Positions 51,301 to 63,362 of a DNA stretch of 64,000 nucleotides are shown piece after piece. The notes under the pieces were generated by a model that was not told the DNA's origin, ran no database searches, and saw only the letters and a list, made by a program, of their open reading frames with translations. The DNA lies in contig JAPEUQ010000001.1 of assembly GCA_027946365.1 (NCBI GenBank), positions 558,001 through 622,000 of the forward strand. The letters run 5' to 3'. The position numbers were made by a program, and so were the translations under genes. This DNA is from Kalmusia sp. IMI 367209. Its lineage: Eukaryota; Ascomycota; Dothideomycetes; Pleosporales; Didymosphaeriaceae. Each line of letters begins with the position of its first letter. Within the stretch, counting starts at the first letter, position 1.

Positions 51301-51461
51301 ATAATATATATACTATATCTATTATAAATATTATATACGTATACTATATATCTATAGCGTATACAGGAAATACTAATACTATAAATACTCTTTTCTTTCC
51401 TATAGAGTGAGGTTTTATTAAGGCTATAATAGTTATAAGGGACTATAGCTAGAGGAGATTC
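45357..51461 (+). mobile_element. Gypsy-1 unit B internal region, dead
   Basis: Aligns with unit A from gag (about 45,490) to about 49,620: RT box near 47,595-47,620 again YLNN-type, thumb motif near 47,745-47,775, integrase about 48,450-49,600. The last part, 49,620-51,461, is absent from unit A; its start (49,620-49,700) is also present in copy C just right of 13,984. It is therefore a genuine part of the element, or of an older insertion shared by B and C. I could not assign a domain to it. Confidence 0.75.
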
Positions 51462-51679
51462 TATAATAAAGATATCATAAAGTTACTATAATATTAAGGT
51501 ATATTACTATAGAATTAATAGGGTCTAGTTAAGGAAGCTAAGTAAGTAAGCTATGTAAAACCTACGCTATATATTTCCTTTAGGAAGTTAAGTATTATTT
51601 ACTTAATATAACTAGAGTTATCCTTTCACTATTAATCCTAGTGTGAAGTATATATTATTATATATAACTAGACCTTATA
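51462..51679 (+). repeat. Gypsy-1 LTR3 (218 bp)
   Basis: Begins TATAATAAAGATATCATAAAG and ends GACCTTATA. A 3' LTR for unit B. The right flank GTGCC does not match the left flank of LTR1 (GATAG), so the array as a whole lacks a target duplication. Confidence 0.8.
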
Positions 51680-52140
51680 GTGCCTTTATCCTCTTAAGAA
51701 AATAAGGTTCTTTTTTATATATTATTTTCTTTAAAGGATATTAATAAAGATAGAAAGATTAATTTCTTTAAAGAATATTAACTTTAGGGTTAACTAAGTT
51801 ATTTTTCTATTAAAGAAAGGATACGTAAGCTTTCTATTAGAGGGATAGATAGGGTAAGTTCTTAAAGCTATAGTATAGCTTTAAGATATCTCTTAGGTAG
51901 ACCTTTTTAGGCTAAAGAGAGACTTTTTAGGGGTGAGGATAGGATTTGAACCTATAAGAGGAAAGGTAGAAAATTTTAGTTTTCTTAGTATGGGCCTCCA
52001 TCTAACTAAAAATCTATCCTTTTCTCTTAAGAACTCTCCACCATTTATCCTCTATCATTTTCTAGGACGCCCCACCCTAATTAGCCTATTTAATAATAAG
52101 GTATTTCTCTAGATTTTAGGGCGTTTTTTATTTATATTTT
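51680..52140. other. Less-mutated patch with a tRNA-like sequence
   Basis: CpA and TpG are again frequent and TpA less extreme than on either side, so this DNA was probably not repetitive when its neighbours were mutated. On the minus strand at 51936-52020 a tRNA-like pattern appears: AGGATAG and CTATCCT ends, a GGTTCAAATCC T-loop-like box, and a GAAAA/TTTTC hairpin with a loop like an anticodon loop. The arms overlap and cannot all form, so it is not a canonical tRNA gene. It could be a decayed tRNA, or an AT-rich organellar fragment. Confidence 0.35.
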
Positions 52141-54360
52141 AACTTCTTTACTACTCCGGCTTCTCTAGGTCCCGATCTTTAAGACTTAATATACGTAGTA
52201 ATTTAAATACTTAGAGATAAATTAATAGATAGAAATATATACTCTAGCTTATAGTATAATAGGTCTTTAGAACCTAATTATTACGCTATGGGCGAACGAT
52301 CTATATCTAATATATATAAAAGTCTATTTAAGTATTATAGACGCGGTAGGTTTAATTCTTTAATAGATAACTATTAAGGTTTATATTCTACTTAGATTTA
52401 AGTTCTATTTAGTGTCTATATAATACTTCGTCTACTAGATCTAAGGATAATTGTAGGCGTTAGTATATTTATAAGCTATTTAATAAGTTATTAGATTTAT
52501 TTTTATAATAAATTAGTTAATTATACTATTTATTCTTATCGCTTAGAGATTCTATTCTTTAAGTAGCTATAGTTCTAAGGTTATTCTTATATAGATAATT
52601 ACTTATTTAAAGCTTTTAATTAAATATTTTTTTTTTTTTTACTTTTATTCCTTTACTTAGTAATTAGTATACTTATATCCTATAGATTTAGTAGCTTCGT
52701 GAAGTATATAAACTACTACTAAGTTAATAATTTTATAAGCCTATCTACTAATATATTATTAATTTATAAATATACTATTTTAAAAGATCCTTTACGTACT
52801 TCTAATATAGCCATATATTCTAAATATTTATATAACGTAGATAAGTAATAATTTATTTATTTTTTTAATAATTAGTCTAATTATTTATTAATTATTATAG
52901 AAGATTTACTAGAGAACTTTTAAGTTAAGGATAAGCTTTTAAAAGAATTACTTTAGCGTTATTACTTCTTTATTTATATATTTTAACGCTAGTAGTTCTA
53001 CTTTAGTTATTAAAGTAATAACTATATTCTATTAAACTATTTTTATAAGATCGCGCCTCTAAAGAACATTATAATATAATTATAAAAGATCTTCTTATTT
53101 TAGAATTATCTATAAAAGAGATATCTCTATAAATTATTAGATTAGATCTATTAAAACCGTTATATTAAATTGATTTCTAGCGTTCTATATAAATAAATAA
53201 TTATTTAATCTATAGCTATAAAGTGCTTTAGTCTAGGGTTTATTAGAAAATAAAAGAGCTTTAAGACTATAAATATAATATCTAGGCGTAGTATAATTAC
53301 TATATAAAGTACTAATTTATATATTCTTAATAGGCCTTAATCTTTTATTTTAAAGCTTCTTCTATATATATTATAAGCTCTTCTAAGGGTAGAGGTATTA
53401 TAGGAAATTTTATTATCTTTTAGTTTAAACCTTATTATAATCTTATTAATATATATATTATAGACTAGCGTAATTATTTTAAGTTTATAATCTCTAACTA
53501 TATATATATCTATAAACTACTCTACTAGTCTACGCTCTTATATCTTATATTTTAATATAATCTAAGTCTATAGCTTTAGAGCTTTCTACTTATTTTATTT
53601 ATAGAAGAGTAGTAGTATATCGTCTATATAAAAATAACTAGAATACTACGCTTATTATTAAAGAATAAGTATGATTCTTTTCTTAAGGTACTAAGTTCTA
53701 TTACTTTAAGTAAGTTTGAAAACTCCTTATATTATAGAAGTGGTGAGTCTCTTAATTTATAGAGAACTCTATTAAGTTTTATATACTTTCTAGCTTTCTT
53801 AAATTTATCTAGAGCTTATAAAAGACTAGGTTTTTAGCTATAATATATATATTTAGAAACGCACCTACTATATTATATTATAAAATCTTAAGGTTAAATT
53901 CTACTATTATTACTATAGTTATTCGAAAGGAATGAGCTGCTAGCGTAGCTATATAGATTAAATTAAATAAATCCTTATTCTAAAGATCTCTCCTTACTAT
54001 AATTTAAGTTTTATACTTAAGAAAGTAGCTATCTTAATCATTCTTATACATCTATATCTATTTAAGTAGAAGTGGACGATTAATTACTTCTTTATATAGG
54101 ATCTCTATTTATATATCTATTTTCTAAAGCGTTGTAATCTCTTTATAAATAACTTATTTAAAGAGCTTTCTAAATAAATAAATATTAAGCTTTTTCTAAA
54201 TAGTTAGCTCTAGAGGAAGCTCATCCCTATATAAATAAGTAGGAGATAATATATTATATAATCTATTAAATATTACTAATATAATTATAGCGTTAATAGT
54301 TATAAATATTTAATATTTATCTTAGATCTCTACTACTCTAGGTAAAAACGTGCTAGTAAA
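52141..54360 (-). mobile_element. Copia-2: Ty1/Copia relic, reverse transcriptase end
   Basis: The minus strand near 53,730-53,790 reads VLYKLRDSPLL*YKEF and near 53,595-53,640 FYIDDILLLF, with both catalytic Asp codons still present. Just upstream (near 53,850) is AFLNIYI, as in Copia RT. RNase H should lie at lower coordinates. It is related to but distinct from Copia-1. The element is cut at 54,360 by insertion of Gypsy-3, so gag and integrase are not in the window unless beyond 64,000. Its left end is not resolved. Confidence 0.75.
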
Positions 54361-54709
54361 TATTAAAGCCTAACTTAGGGTAGCTAGTCCTAAGAGGTTA
54401 GTGGTTAGTTCTCAGGCAGGAGTATAGTTAGAGGAAGTAGATAAGAGGTTAGAGAATCTAAAAGATAGATTACTAACTTATTCTAAAATTATAATCTTAG
54501 GTTAAATATAAACTCTATAGGAGAGTTTATATATAGATTATATACTCTCTAGCTAGTACTCTATTATAGAGCGCTTCTCTATAGAGCGCTTTAGAGAGTA
54601 GTTATATAACTTAACGTCTATAGTACAGTCATAATAACCATTAGTGAATAAGAGCTGGTAATTATATATAAAATAGGCGTAGATCCTTTTAAGATCTTAG
54701 ATTTTAATA
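54361..54709 (-). repeat. Gypsy-3 3' LTR (349 bp)
   Basis: Begins (plus strand) TATTAAAGCCTAACTTAGGG and ends AGATTTTAATA, followed by the purine-tract complement TTATCCCCTCC. The first 40 bp recur at 61595. A diverged solo relative lies at 22850-23269. Confidence 0.78.
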
Positions 54710-57700
54710 TTATCCCCTCCTTTAGTAATTTATTTTAAATTATATATCTTAATTTTGCTGTAATTATATAAGTATAGTCTAACCCTATTTATTCTTAAAT
54801 ACATTAGTTATTATATCTTTAATAATACTCTTCGTAAATATTATTTATATTATAAGATTCTTTAAGCTAACTATATTATAGAATTTTTCTTACGCTAATT
54901 ATTTTGTGGAAAACTAAGTATACTATATTATACCTAATTTAAATCTAAAATATATAGAATATACTAAGTTAAATTATCTTATATAAATTTATTATAGCTA
55001 TTATTAAATAAGACTCGTATGAGTATTAGAAGAAGGTAGAAGAGGATAAAAAGTTACTAGATATAATAATAGTTTAGTTATTATAGAATAAGAAAGTATT
55101 AGTATAGACTAAGAAGTATATATATAAAAAGACTTTATATATAGCGGCGGATATAGTAGTAGATAGGAAATAGTTATAATTAAATCTTATTCTATATTAG
55201 ATATTACTATAGTTTATTTTCTAGTGATGTGGATTATACTAGATATATTAAATAGTTTTACTATAGTTCCTTTAAGTTTTATATCTATTAGCGGTGTATA
55301 ATTTATACTAGATATATTTATAGTATATTCTTCTTTTTAATTTAGTTAAGGAGCTATTTATAGTTCCTTTAGAGTTTATTTTCTAGTTCCTACGTATTCT
55401 TAGAGTTTAGATATCCTTTCTATTTAACTAACTATTCTTATAGGAGTTGGTTATTTTTTTTAATTTTTTAATAATTAGGAGTGCTTCTACTTTAAATTTA
55501 GTTTCTTCCTCTAGTTAGTAATAGAAAGTTATCTTAACTAGTATATTATTATTGGTGGGTTCTAGTAGTAATATATAAAATACTAAATATATTTTTATAT
55601 CTTATAGTAACTCTAATTTATAGTTTACTAGTAATATTTACTCTAATATAAAAAAATGGTCCGACTTTAATATAGTCTAGTTTCTTATATTTTTTTTTTT
55701 TATTTTTAAATTCTTTATAAGTAGATATGCTTTATCCCCTTCTTTAGCTAAGGTGCCTTTTTTCATTTTCTATTAATATAGGAGATGCTTTATTACTATT
55801 TTATGAGAAGGTTTTATTATAGTTCTATATATATTTATTTATATCTTCTATATTCTATATTGTTTTTTCTACTTTTACTTATGTTAGTATTACTTAATTA
55901 AAAAGGTGTAGATGTGTTCTATAGTTTACGTAATATGGTGTTATTTCTATTATTACTAATATATTATTATTATGTACTAGTTATACTATTAATAGTAAGG
56001 AGATTTAATTATTTTTTATTTTATTATAGTATATCCTAAGGTACGTTTCTATTATTTAATTTATTCTTTCTATTTATCTATCTATTTATAGATAATATAC
56101 TATTGATAATTTTCTTTTTATTCTAATGAGTACTATTAAGGTTATCTAATAGTTAAATATAAATAGTTTATCTCTATTACTAATTATTATTTTTGGTATT
56201 CTATAGTATCTAATATATTAATTTAAAAGTAAGAATTCTAGTTCTTTAGTAGTTACCTTTATTATATATAAAAATAGCTTAATATATTTAGTAAATCTAT
56301 TTATTATAATTAATATAACATCGTGCTTTATTCCGGTTATAGGGTCTTTTAATAAGGGTAGTCCTATTATAAAGTCTATTAAGATATCTTTCTAAAGTAT
56401 TATTAGTATTTTAATTACTTATATTTCTTTATATTTAATATATATTATATACTTATTTCTTTAACAGTCTATACATTTTTAAATATATCTAGTTATAGCC
56501 CTTTTTTTATTCCTTTAAAGATATAGTTTCGTTAAATTAGTTTTATAGTTTATCTAATACTAGGGTGTTTATATACTAGGTTATTATAGTATTATTAAAT
56601 GAGTTCTTTTTATAGATGCTTTAGTACGTTCCTTATAATTAATAGTAAGAGGTTAAGTTCTATAGTAGGTTCTAGTATTCTATTAGGCGACTTTTTAGTA
56701 TTACTAAGTACGTTTTTTCTTTTCCGCCTACTAGGTTATTTCTTCTACTAAGTACGTCTACTCTACCATTTTCTTTTCTACTATATAGATAATTTTAAAT
56801 TTATATTAGTCTATAATTTATAATTATTATTATTACCTAGGTATAAGTTCTTTTATAGTTATAAACCTAAGTAAGTTTTTATAATCCGTATAGATTTCTA
56901 GACTTAAATAACTAAAAGAGTAGAATCTTTAATATTTAAGGGCTTTTACTATTATATATAGCTCCTTATTATGAATATTATATCTTGTTTCCGCGTTATT
57001 AAACTTATATAAGTAGTAGACTACTAGATATTATTATCTATTTTATTTTTATTTTATATATATATCTATTACTAGGTCGCTAGCGTCTATTTTAAAGTAT
57101 AAGGGCTTATTATTCTAATAATAGATTAAAACTAGTTCTATTATATATACTATCTTAAGTATTTAAAAAGCTATTCCATATTTATCTATCTATATAAAGG
57201 ATGCGTCTTTTTAAATAAGATTAGTTAAGGGTATTGTAATCTTAAAGTAATCCTTAATAAATTATCTATTAAATCTATAGAATTTTATAAATTCTTAGAT
57301 ATTTTTACTATCTTAGATATAGATTATTTCTTAATATATTTTATTTTGTTGAGTGCTATTTAAATTTCTCTAGTATTAATAATATATTCTAGAATTCTAA
57401 TTCTATTATATGAAACTTATATTTTTTAAGGTTTAATTCTTAAGTATACTTTATCTAATATTTTTAATACGCTTTTAATATACTCTTTATAGTCTCTTTT
57501 ATTTTCTAAATAGACTAGAATGTCATCTAGATACGCTATAATAAAGATGTTAAGGTATTCCCTTAGTATATTATTAATTAGCGCTTAAAAGATGGCTAGT
57601 ATATTAGTTAGTTTAAAAGATATTATATTATATTTAAATAATCTATATTTTATTCTAAAGACTATTTTCTATTTATTATCTTTCTTTATTCTAATTAGAT

Positions 57701-58979
57701 AATAACTATCTTATAGATTTATACTAGTAAATAACTTCGCTCTTCCTAATTATTCTTATAGTTTAGTAATATTAGATAGTAGATATCTATTTTTTATTAT
57801 AATATCGTTAAGTTATCTATAATCTACGTAGAGTCTTGATTTTAAGTTATATTTCTTAGCTATAAATATAAATAGGCTTACTACTAGTAATTTTAAAGGA
57901 CTAATATATCCTTTTACTAGATTAGTTTTAATAAATTCCTTTTCTTACTAGAGTTCTTTTCCTACCTTATAATATAATACTCTAAGGATGACGTCTTCCC
58001 TTCTTTTAGATTAATACTATAATTTTAGGGTTAGTACTTAGGTAGGTTTACTCTTTCTTTTCTTTTTTAAAATAAATAACTTTATTATTTATATTTATTA
58101 GGATATTATAAGTAGTGCTAGGTCTTATAGACTTATATTTCTTAACCTAGTAGTAGTTACTAGTATTTACTAAGTTAATCTATTTTTTCTTTATAATCGT
58201 CTTTATTAAAGAGATATTATTAATCTTTTTTATCTACTATTAATTTCTATTAATGCGTAGGCTTTACTATTATAACATAATTATAATATACTAGTAAGAT
58301 TTTCCTTTCTATCTAATTAATTATTAGATTATATTCTTATATCTATAATAATTCTAGTATAATATTCTAACTACTTATATCTTTAAGAATATTTAGTTTT
58401 ATAAATTCTAGGTATTTTTAAATGTTTAGCTATCCTTTTATTTCATATTTAATTACTTTAATCATTTCTCTATTTATAACGTAAACTTTCTTATTATATT
58501 CTATATAATATTAAATAAGTCTATTATAGTCTATAGTAGTATTAGAGATGTAATTCAATTATATTCCTAAGTTAATAAGGATTAATATTTAATATTTATT
58601 AAACTTTACTAGTAGTTTTATAAGTCTAGTAGAGTTAATCACGTTAAGTTTTATTATAAAACGTGGTTACTATCTAGTGTCCCTAAAAAGACTATTCTAA
58701 TAGAAGTAGTTTCTAGTTATATCCTCCTCATTCCTTAATTTATTAGGTAGGCCTTTTCTTCTACGTTTACTTAGGTATAATATTTATAAAATTATCTTTC
58801 TTATTATTAGGTTTATATTCTAGAGTATAGATTATAGCTTTATTATAATTATTTCTATATTTTAGTATAGTATATCGCATGTATTTATTATTTAAGTAGA
58901 TATACTATAAAGGTTGTAAATAGGTATTATTTAAAATAATTTTTATGAATATATATTTTTATTAGTATAATTAGGAAAG

Positions 58980-60186
58980 GGCCACACTAGTTCCCTTGGA
59001 ATAGTATTGGTCACCTTTTTTAAAATCTTCTGAATCCTTTTACATTTGATGTTAGCGTAGACTTTATTAATAGTCACTCTAACTTAGCGACTAAATCTAG
59101 TCTATATAGCTATCTAACCTTATAATAGCTTAAGCTTTACTTACTTAAGCGCCTTCGCAACCTAAAAATATACAAAACTACTATAAGCTCTATATCTAAA
59201 AAAAAGTTTACTTATTCTATATATAATAATCTAGATGTCTACCGCCTTATCATCGTTACTATTTAAGTAGTGCGCCTAGTTTAATCTCACTACGCTAAGG
59301 AGGATCTCACGTATCTAGACGACGCTCTTATTACCTAATAACTTATAGATAAACTTCTAGTTATTACTTTCTATTACTAGAACGGCACCTTTAGCACTTA
59401 CCTAGCGTATAATACCCTAAAGCTCCTATCCCTATAGCAGTACTACGTACCTATTAGGGGTAATTATATTTATATTCTTTAGGTTTACTATCGCTATTTA
59501 TTCTAGTTTATACACCTTAAGCGCCTACTCTATATTTAAGTATAGGGTTTCTTACTACCCTTTTTTATGCTGCCTTTTAATCATTTCATAGACTAGGTGG
59601 ATAATCCTATAGTCTTTATATAATATAGCTATCTCTAACCGGACTCTATGTGCGTATTATACGAAATCTATAAGGGCTCTAATATACACGTTATCGTCCG
59701 TAGGAAAGATAGTAGGACTGGCAGTGGATGATTAGGCGGTAAGGTTAATTTTAATATGTATGTTTTTTATAGGTAAAGTAGAAGCTAGATAATATATAAA
59801 TGGTAGTTATTAATATAAGATCGCGCAGCTCTAAACTAATACCTAATCTAGTAGAGAAGAAGGAGAATATTAGATTACTATTTACGATAATTTATTAACG
59901 AAGGGAGGACTATAACTTAACATAGCTACTACTATAATGGGCCTGTCCTTAACAGACGGTATATATACCATATCCTTTCTCTTTATTTAAGTTGAATAAC
60001 TTTTAATTAGAGCGTACGCTAAGCTTACTTAATAATCTAATTAGCTTGGTGGGAGTATAATATCTTTATTATTACTACCTTTAACACGCCTTTTATATTA
60101 ATAAGTAGGAGGAACCGCTGCTATCTTTTTAGTTTACTATCTTTCAAAACTACGTACAATCTTTTAATGCTTAGTAATATATATAT
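58980..60186 (+). mobile_element. X retroposon-like element, full length (1,207 bp), in Gypsy-3
   Basis: Begins GGCCACACTAGTTCCCTTGG and ends CTTAGTAATATATATAT. Flanked by the 11-bp duplication AATTAGGAAAG (58969-58979 and 60187-60197), which can be read as up to 14 bp if the TATA next to it is not tail. The same length as the 10354 copy. It is one of the less mutated copies (blocks such as GGACTGGCAGTGGATG remain). The tail end has TA repeats in place of poly(A). Confidence 0.82.
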
Positions 60187-61594
60187 AATTAGGAAAGAAC
60201 TATATCTTTTATTTATCTTATAGGTGTATATTATACTAGTTAATAGGGTAGTTAAATAGCTACTATTAGTATTAGTTCTATTTTTATAGAAAATTATCGT
60301 ATGCTAGTTTATCCTTATAATGAAATATATAATAGTCGTAGAAATATTCCTTATAACTAGTTTTTACGTGTTATAGGTTATAGTAGTCTAGGGTATATTA
60401 TAGGGTATACTAGGTATTTTTAGAGTCTAGTAGTTAAATCTAGAATAAATTATCTTTAGATAGTATACTTAATATATCTTTTTAGGTTTTTATATTTTTA
60501 TTAAGATAAGATATAATACGTTATTCCTTAGTCTTATAGTTATAATTCTAATTTCTTAGTTTCTTAACTCTTAGTAGTTAATTTTTTATTATTATCTTTT
60601 AATATCTCTTTACTATCTATAATTATCTATTTATTAAAGTCTAGTTCGTTGGCTTTAATTAATATATTTAACTAATAGATTATTATGTTTTTCTTAAATA
60701 ATCTATAATTCCTAGCAATATAACCTAGTTTATTATAATTATAGTAGATATGTATTTTAGTTTTCTTCTAATTTTTCCCGTATTGGGTTCTATCTAAGTT
60801 ATATTCTATAAACCTAGTAAGGTTCTTTATCTTTCTTCTTCCCTTTTCTATAATATTAAGCTCTCTAGTATACTAGATACCTTTTATAGACTAGTAACTA
60901 TATGGGTCTATATACTAAAATCTTATAGCTTAATAATTAAAGTTACTAGCTAGAGTTTTATAGTTATATTATTCTTTAGTATATTCTAGTTCTTTATAAA
61001 GATTATACTATTTTATATTAATCTTTATAACTTCTTTATTAGGTCTTTAAGGGTTTAGATAATAACTCTACTATATAAAGTTCCTTCTATACTAAGTTTA
61101 AGTCCTTATTAATATATATTGGTAAGAGAGGTATTATTCTAATTAGTTTAATTAGAGTACTTTCTAAATTTAGTAATATATTCTATAGTAGATTAGACTT
61201 ACTTAAGATTCTAGATAGCTCTCTTAGTAATAGATTATTTATTAGAGATTTTAAAGAATTATTTAACTTTAACTTTAAAGTTATTATAATCTTAATAATT
61301 TAGTTAGTTATATCTCCTTTAGTATTTTCTTCTCTTAGATATTAGCGTATATAAGGTTAGATCTATTTAAGAGCATCACCTTATATAAGATATAAAATAA
61401 AAATTATCTTTCTATTATCTTTAAATTTAGACTATTAAGGAAGTATAAATCTAGTTAGAGAAATTAATCTTTAGTATAAGATTATACTCTATAGTAAAGA
61501 TTAGGTCTTATAGGCTTATTTTTAATAGGATTTATACTATAGTCTTAGCTAGAGGTAGAGGTTCCATTTATACTTATATTAAGGATATTTAAGA

Positions 61595-61639
61595 TGTTAA
61601 AGCCTAACTTAGGGTAGCTAGTCCTAAGAGATTAGTAGC
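61595..61639 (-). repeat. Gypsy-3 5' LTR, truncated by Yc
   Basis: TGTTAAAGCCTAACTTAGGG at 61595, with an unmutated TG end, matches the start of the 54361 LTR for about 45 bp before the Y terminus begins at 61640. Confidence 0.75.
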
Positions 61640-62130
61640 AGTATTGCAAATTTTTAGTAATTACTATATAATTAAGATAATTACTAACTTAATTACTAAA
61701 TCTTAAAATATAATTAGTGTTAGTAATTAGTAATTAAAATTTTTAAAATATAATTAGTAATTAGTAATTAGTAATTATCTTAATTATATAGTAATTACTA
61801 AATTACTAAATTAGTAATTAAGACTAAAAATATTAAGATAATTAGGTTTTTTTATAAATTTTTAAATTATAGTACTATCTTTATTGACTATAAAAGTTAT
61901 AGCTAATATATATAAAAACCTAGCTTATTATAATAAAATATATTATTATCTAATTATATAAAGAGTTTTTTTATACTATAATCTCAAACGTCTAGTATAT
62001 AAATAAAATTACTTTATATTTTAGCTATACTAGTATTATATAGTATATATAAGTTAATCTATTACTATAAATAGTAAGTAGTATAAGATTTAATAAAAAT
62101 ATACTATATAAATAGTAATTAAAATAGTAT

Positions 62131-63362
62131 TATATATATTTTAATCATCGAAAGATTGTACGTAGTATGAAGGATAGTAAACTAAAAAGATAGTAGCGGT
62201 TCCTCCTACTTTTCTAACTTAAAAGGCGTTTTAAAAGGTGTTAATAGTAAAGGTGTTACGTTTCTACTAGACTTATTAGATTATTAGATTAGATTATAAG
62301 ATTATTACGCTAGATTATGAAGCGAGGCTTGGCGTACGCTCTAATTAAAAGTTATTTAATTTATTAAAGAAAGGATACGGTACGCGTACCGTCTTTTAAC
62401 GACGGCTTCTTATTATAGTGGCAGCCATAATGAGTCGCCATCTATTAAGATTATTATAAATAGTAACTATTATCTCTCCACCTTACTAACTATAACGTTA
62501 ATATCCGCCTTACTAACTATGAAACATGTTCTCTTTCTTCTCTAGGCTAGGTACGCTATATGATCTTACATAAACGACTATCATTAATATATTATCTAGA
62601 TTCTACTATATCTATAAATAACTTTCGTATTAGAATTAACCTTGCCGAACCATCTAAATCTATTATCTATAGTCTTATCATCTACCCCACGAACGATAAG
62701 GTGTACGCTAAAACCCTTATAAATACTATATATTATAGATAGTAAGTCTGGTCTGGGATTACCAAAGATAACTATAATAAGGAGGTCTTAAAAGTATATA
62801 GGATAGTTAAAGGAAGTTATTAGTAATATATATACTTAAGTATTAGTAAAGCGCTATAGGTTTATAAGTTAGACTAGGTAACGATAGTAAGCCTTAAAAG
62901 AGAAGATAGTAGTAGATAGATAATAGTATTATAGAGAGAGGAGCTCTAGGAGGTCATAAACTAGGTAGGTGCTAGTATCCTAGTATTAGGTAGTAATAAC
63001 TAAGAGTTTATCTTTAAGTTAATAGGTGACGAGAGCATTGCCTAGATGCGTAAGATCCTCTATGGCGTAGTGAGGTTGACCTGAGCGCGTAGTACAAAGG
63101 GCGGTGATAAGGCGATAGAGATCTAGGTTATTATATATAGAATAAGTAAACTTTTTTTTAGGTGTAGAGCTTATAGTATGTTATTTTGTTTGCGGTGTAT
63201 AAGCAAGAGAAGCTTAAGCTATTACGTAGTAGGTAGCTATGTAGACTAGATTTAGTCGCTGGGTTAGAGCGATTATTAATAAAGTCTACATAACATTAAA
63301 TATAAAAGAATTTAAAAGATTTCAAAAAGGTGACCAATACTATTCAAGGGAACTAGTGCGGC
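62131..63362 (-). mobile_element. X retroposon-like element in Yc (1,232 bp)
   Basis: Flanked by the 12-bp repeat TTAAAATAGTAT (62119-62130 and 63363-63374); the matching Y site (reverse of about 8,560-8,590) has it once. The tail-side end TATATATATTTTAATCATCG is at left and the GTGCGGC end at right. It retains many CG and CA, for example GTGGCAGCCATAATGAGTCG near 62,420. The plus strand carries the same frame as the 10354 copy, with FIFKLIGDESIA near 63,010-63,045 and KAIEI near 63,110. Confidence 0.8.
62560..62742 (+). pseudogene. Open remnant of the X-encoded reading frame (60 codons)
   Basis: An ATG-initiated frame inside the X copy. Its middle (FRIRINLAEPS, then TNDKVYAKTLINT) lines up with the 10354 copy (IRVKINLT, then TNDNAYIRALIDS). 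The frame further downstream in both copies continues in a different phase with RIP-type stops. I do not recognise the family. It may be the best kept piece of a protein once encoded by X, or a chance frame conserved because the copies are alike. Confidence 0.35.

Larger units (their letters stand above)
54361..61639 (-). mobile_element. Gypsy-3: Ty3/Gypsy retrotransposon, RIP-inactivated
   Basis: Minus strand. 3' LTR 54361-54709 with an adjoining purine tract (GGAGGGGATAA as read on the minus strand); 5' LTR starts at 61595 and is cut by Yc at 61,640. Gag: a CCHC zinc-knuckle remnant near 60,712-60,752 reads YYNYNKLGYIARNY, where Cys and His positions have become Tyr. Reverse transcriptase about 57,250-57,900, with KLFTSINL, FKLTNILAIF and an intact active-site box AYLDDILVY at 57,511-57,537. 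RNase H is about 56,850-57,200 and integrase about 55,900-56,750. An X element interrupts it at 58980-60186. Stops are frequent, but the RT core is unusually well kept. Confidence 0.82.

Noticed and set aside
51936..52020. A functional tRNA gene
   Set aside because: The acceptor-like and T-arm-like pairings overlap and cannot coexist, and no proper D arm or anticodon loop geometry emerges; kept only as a tRNA-like patch.
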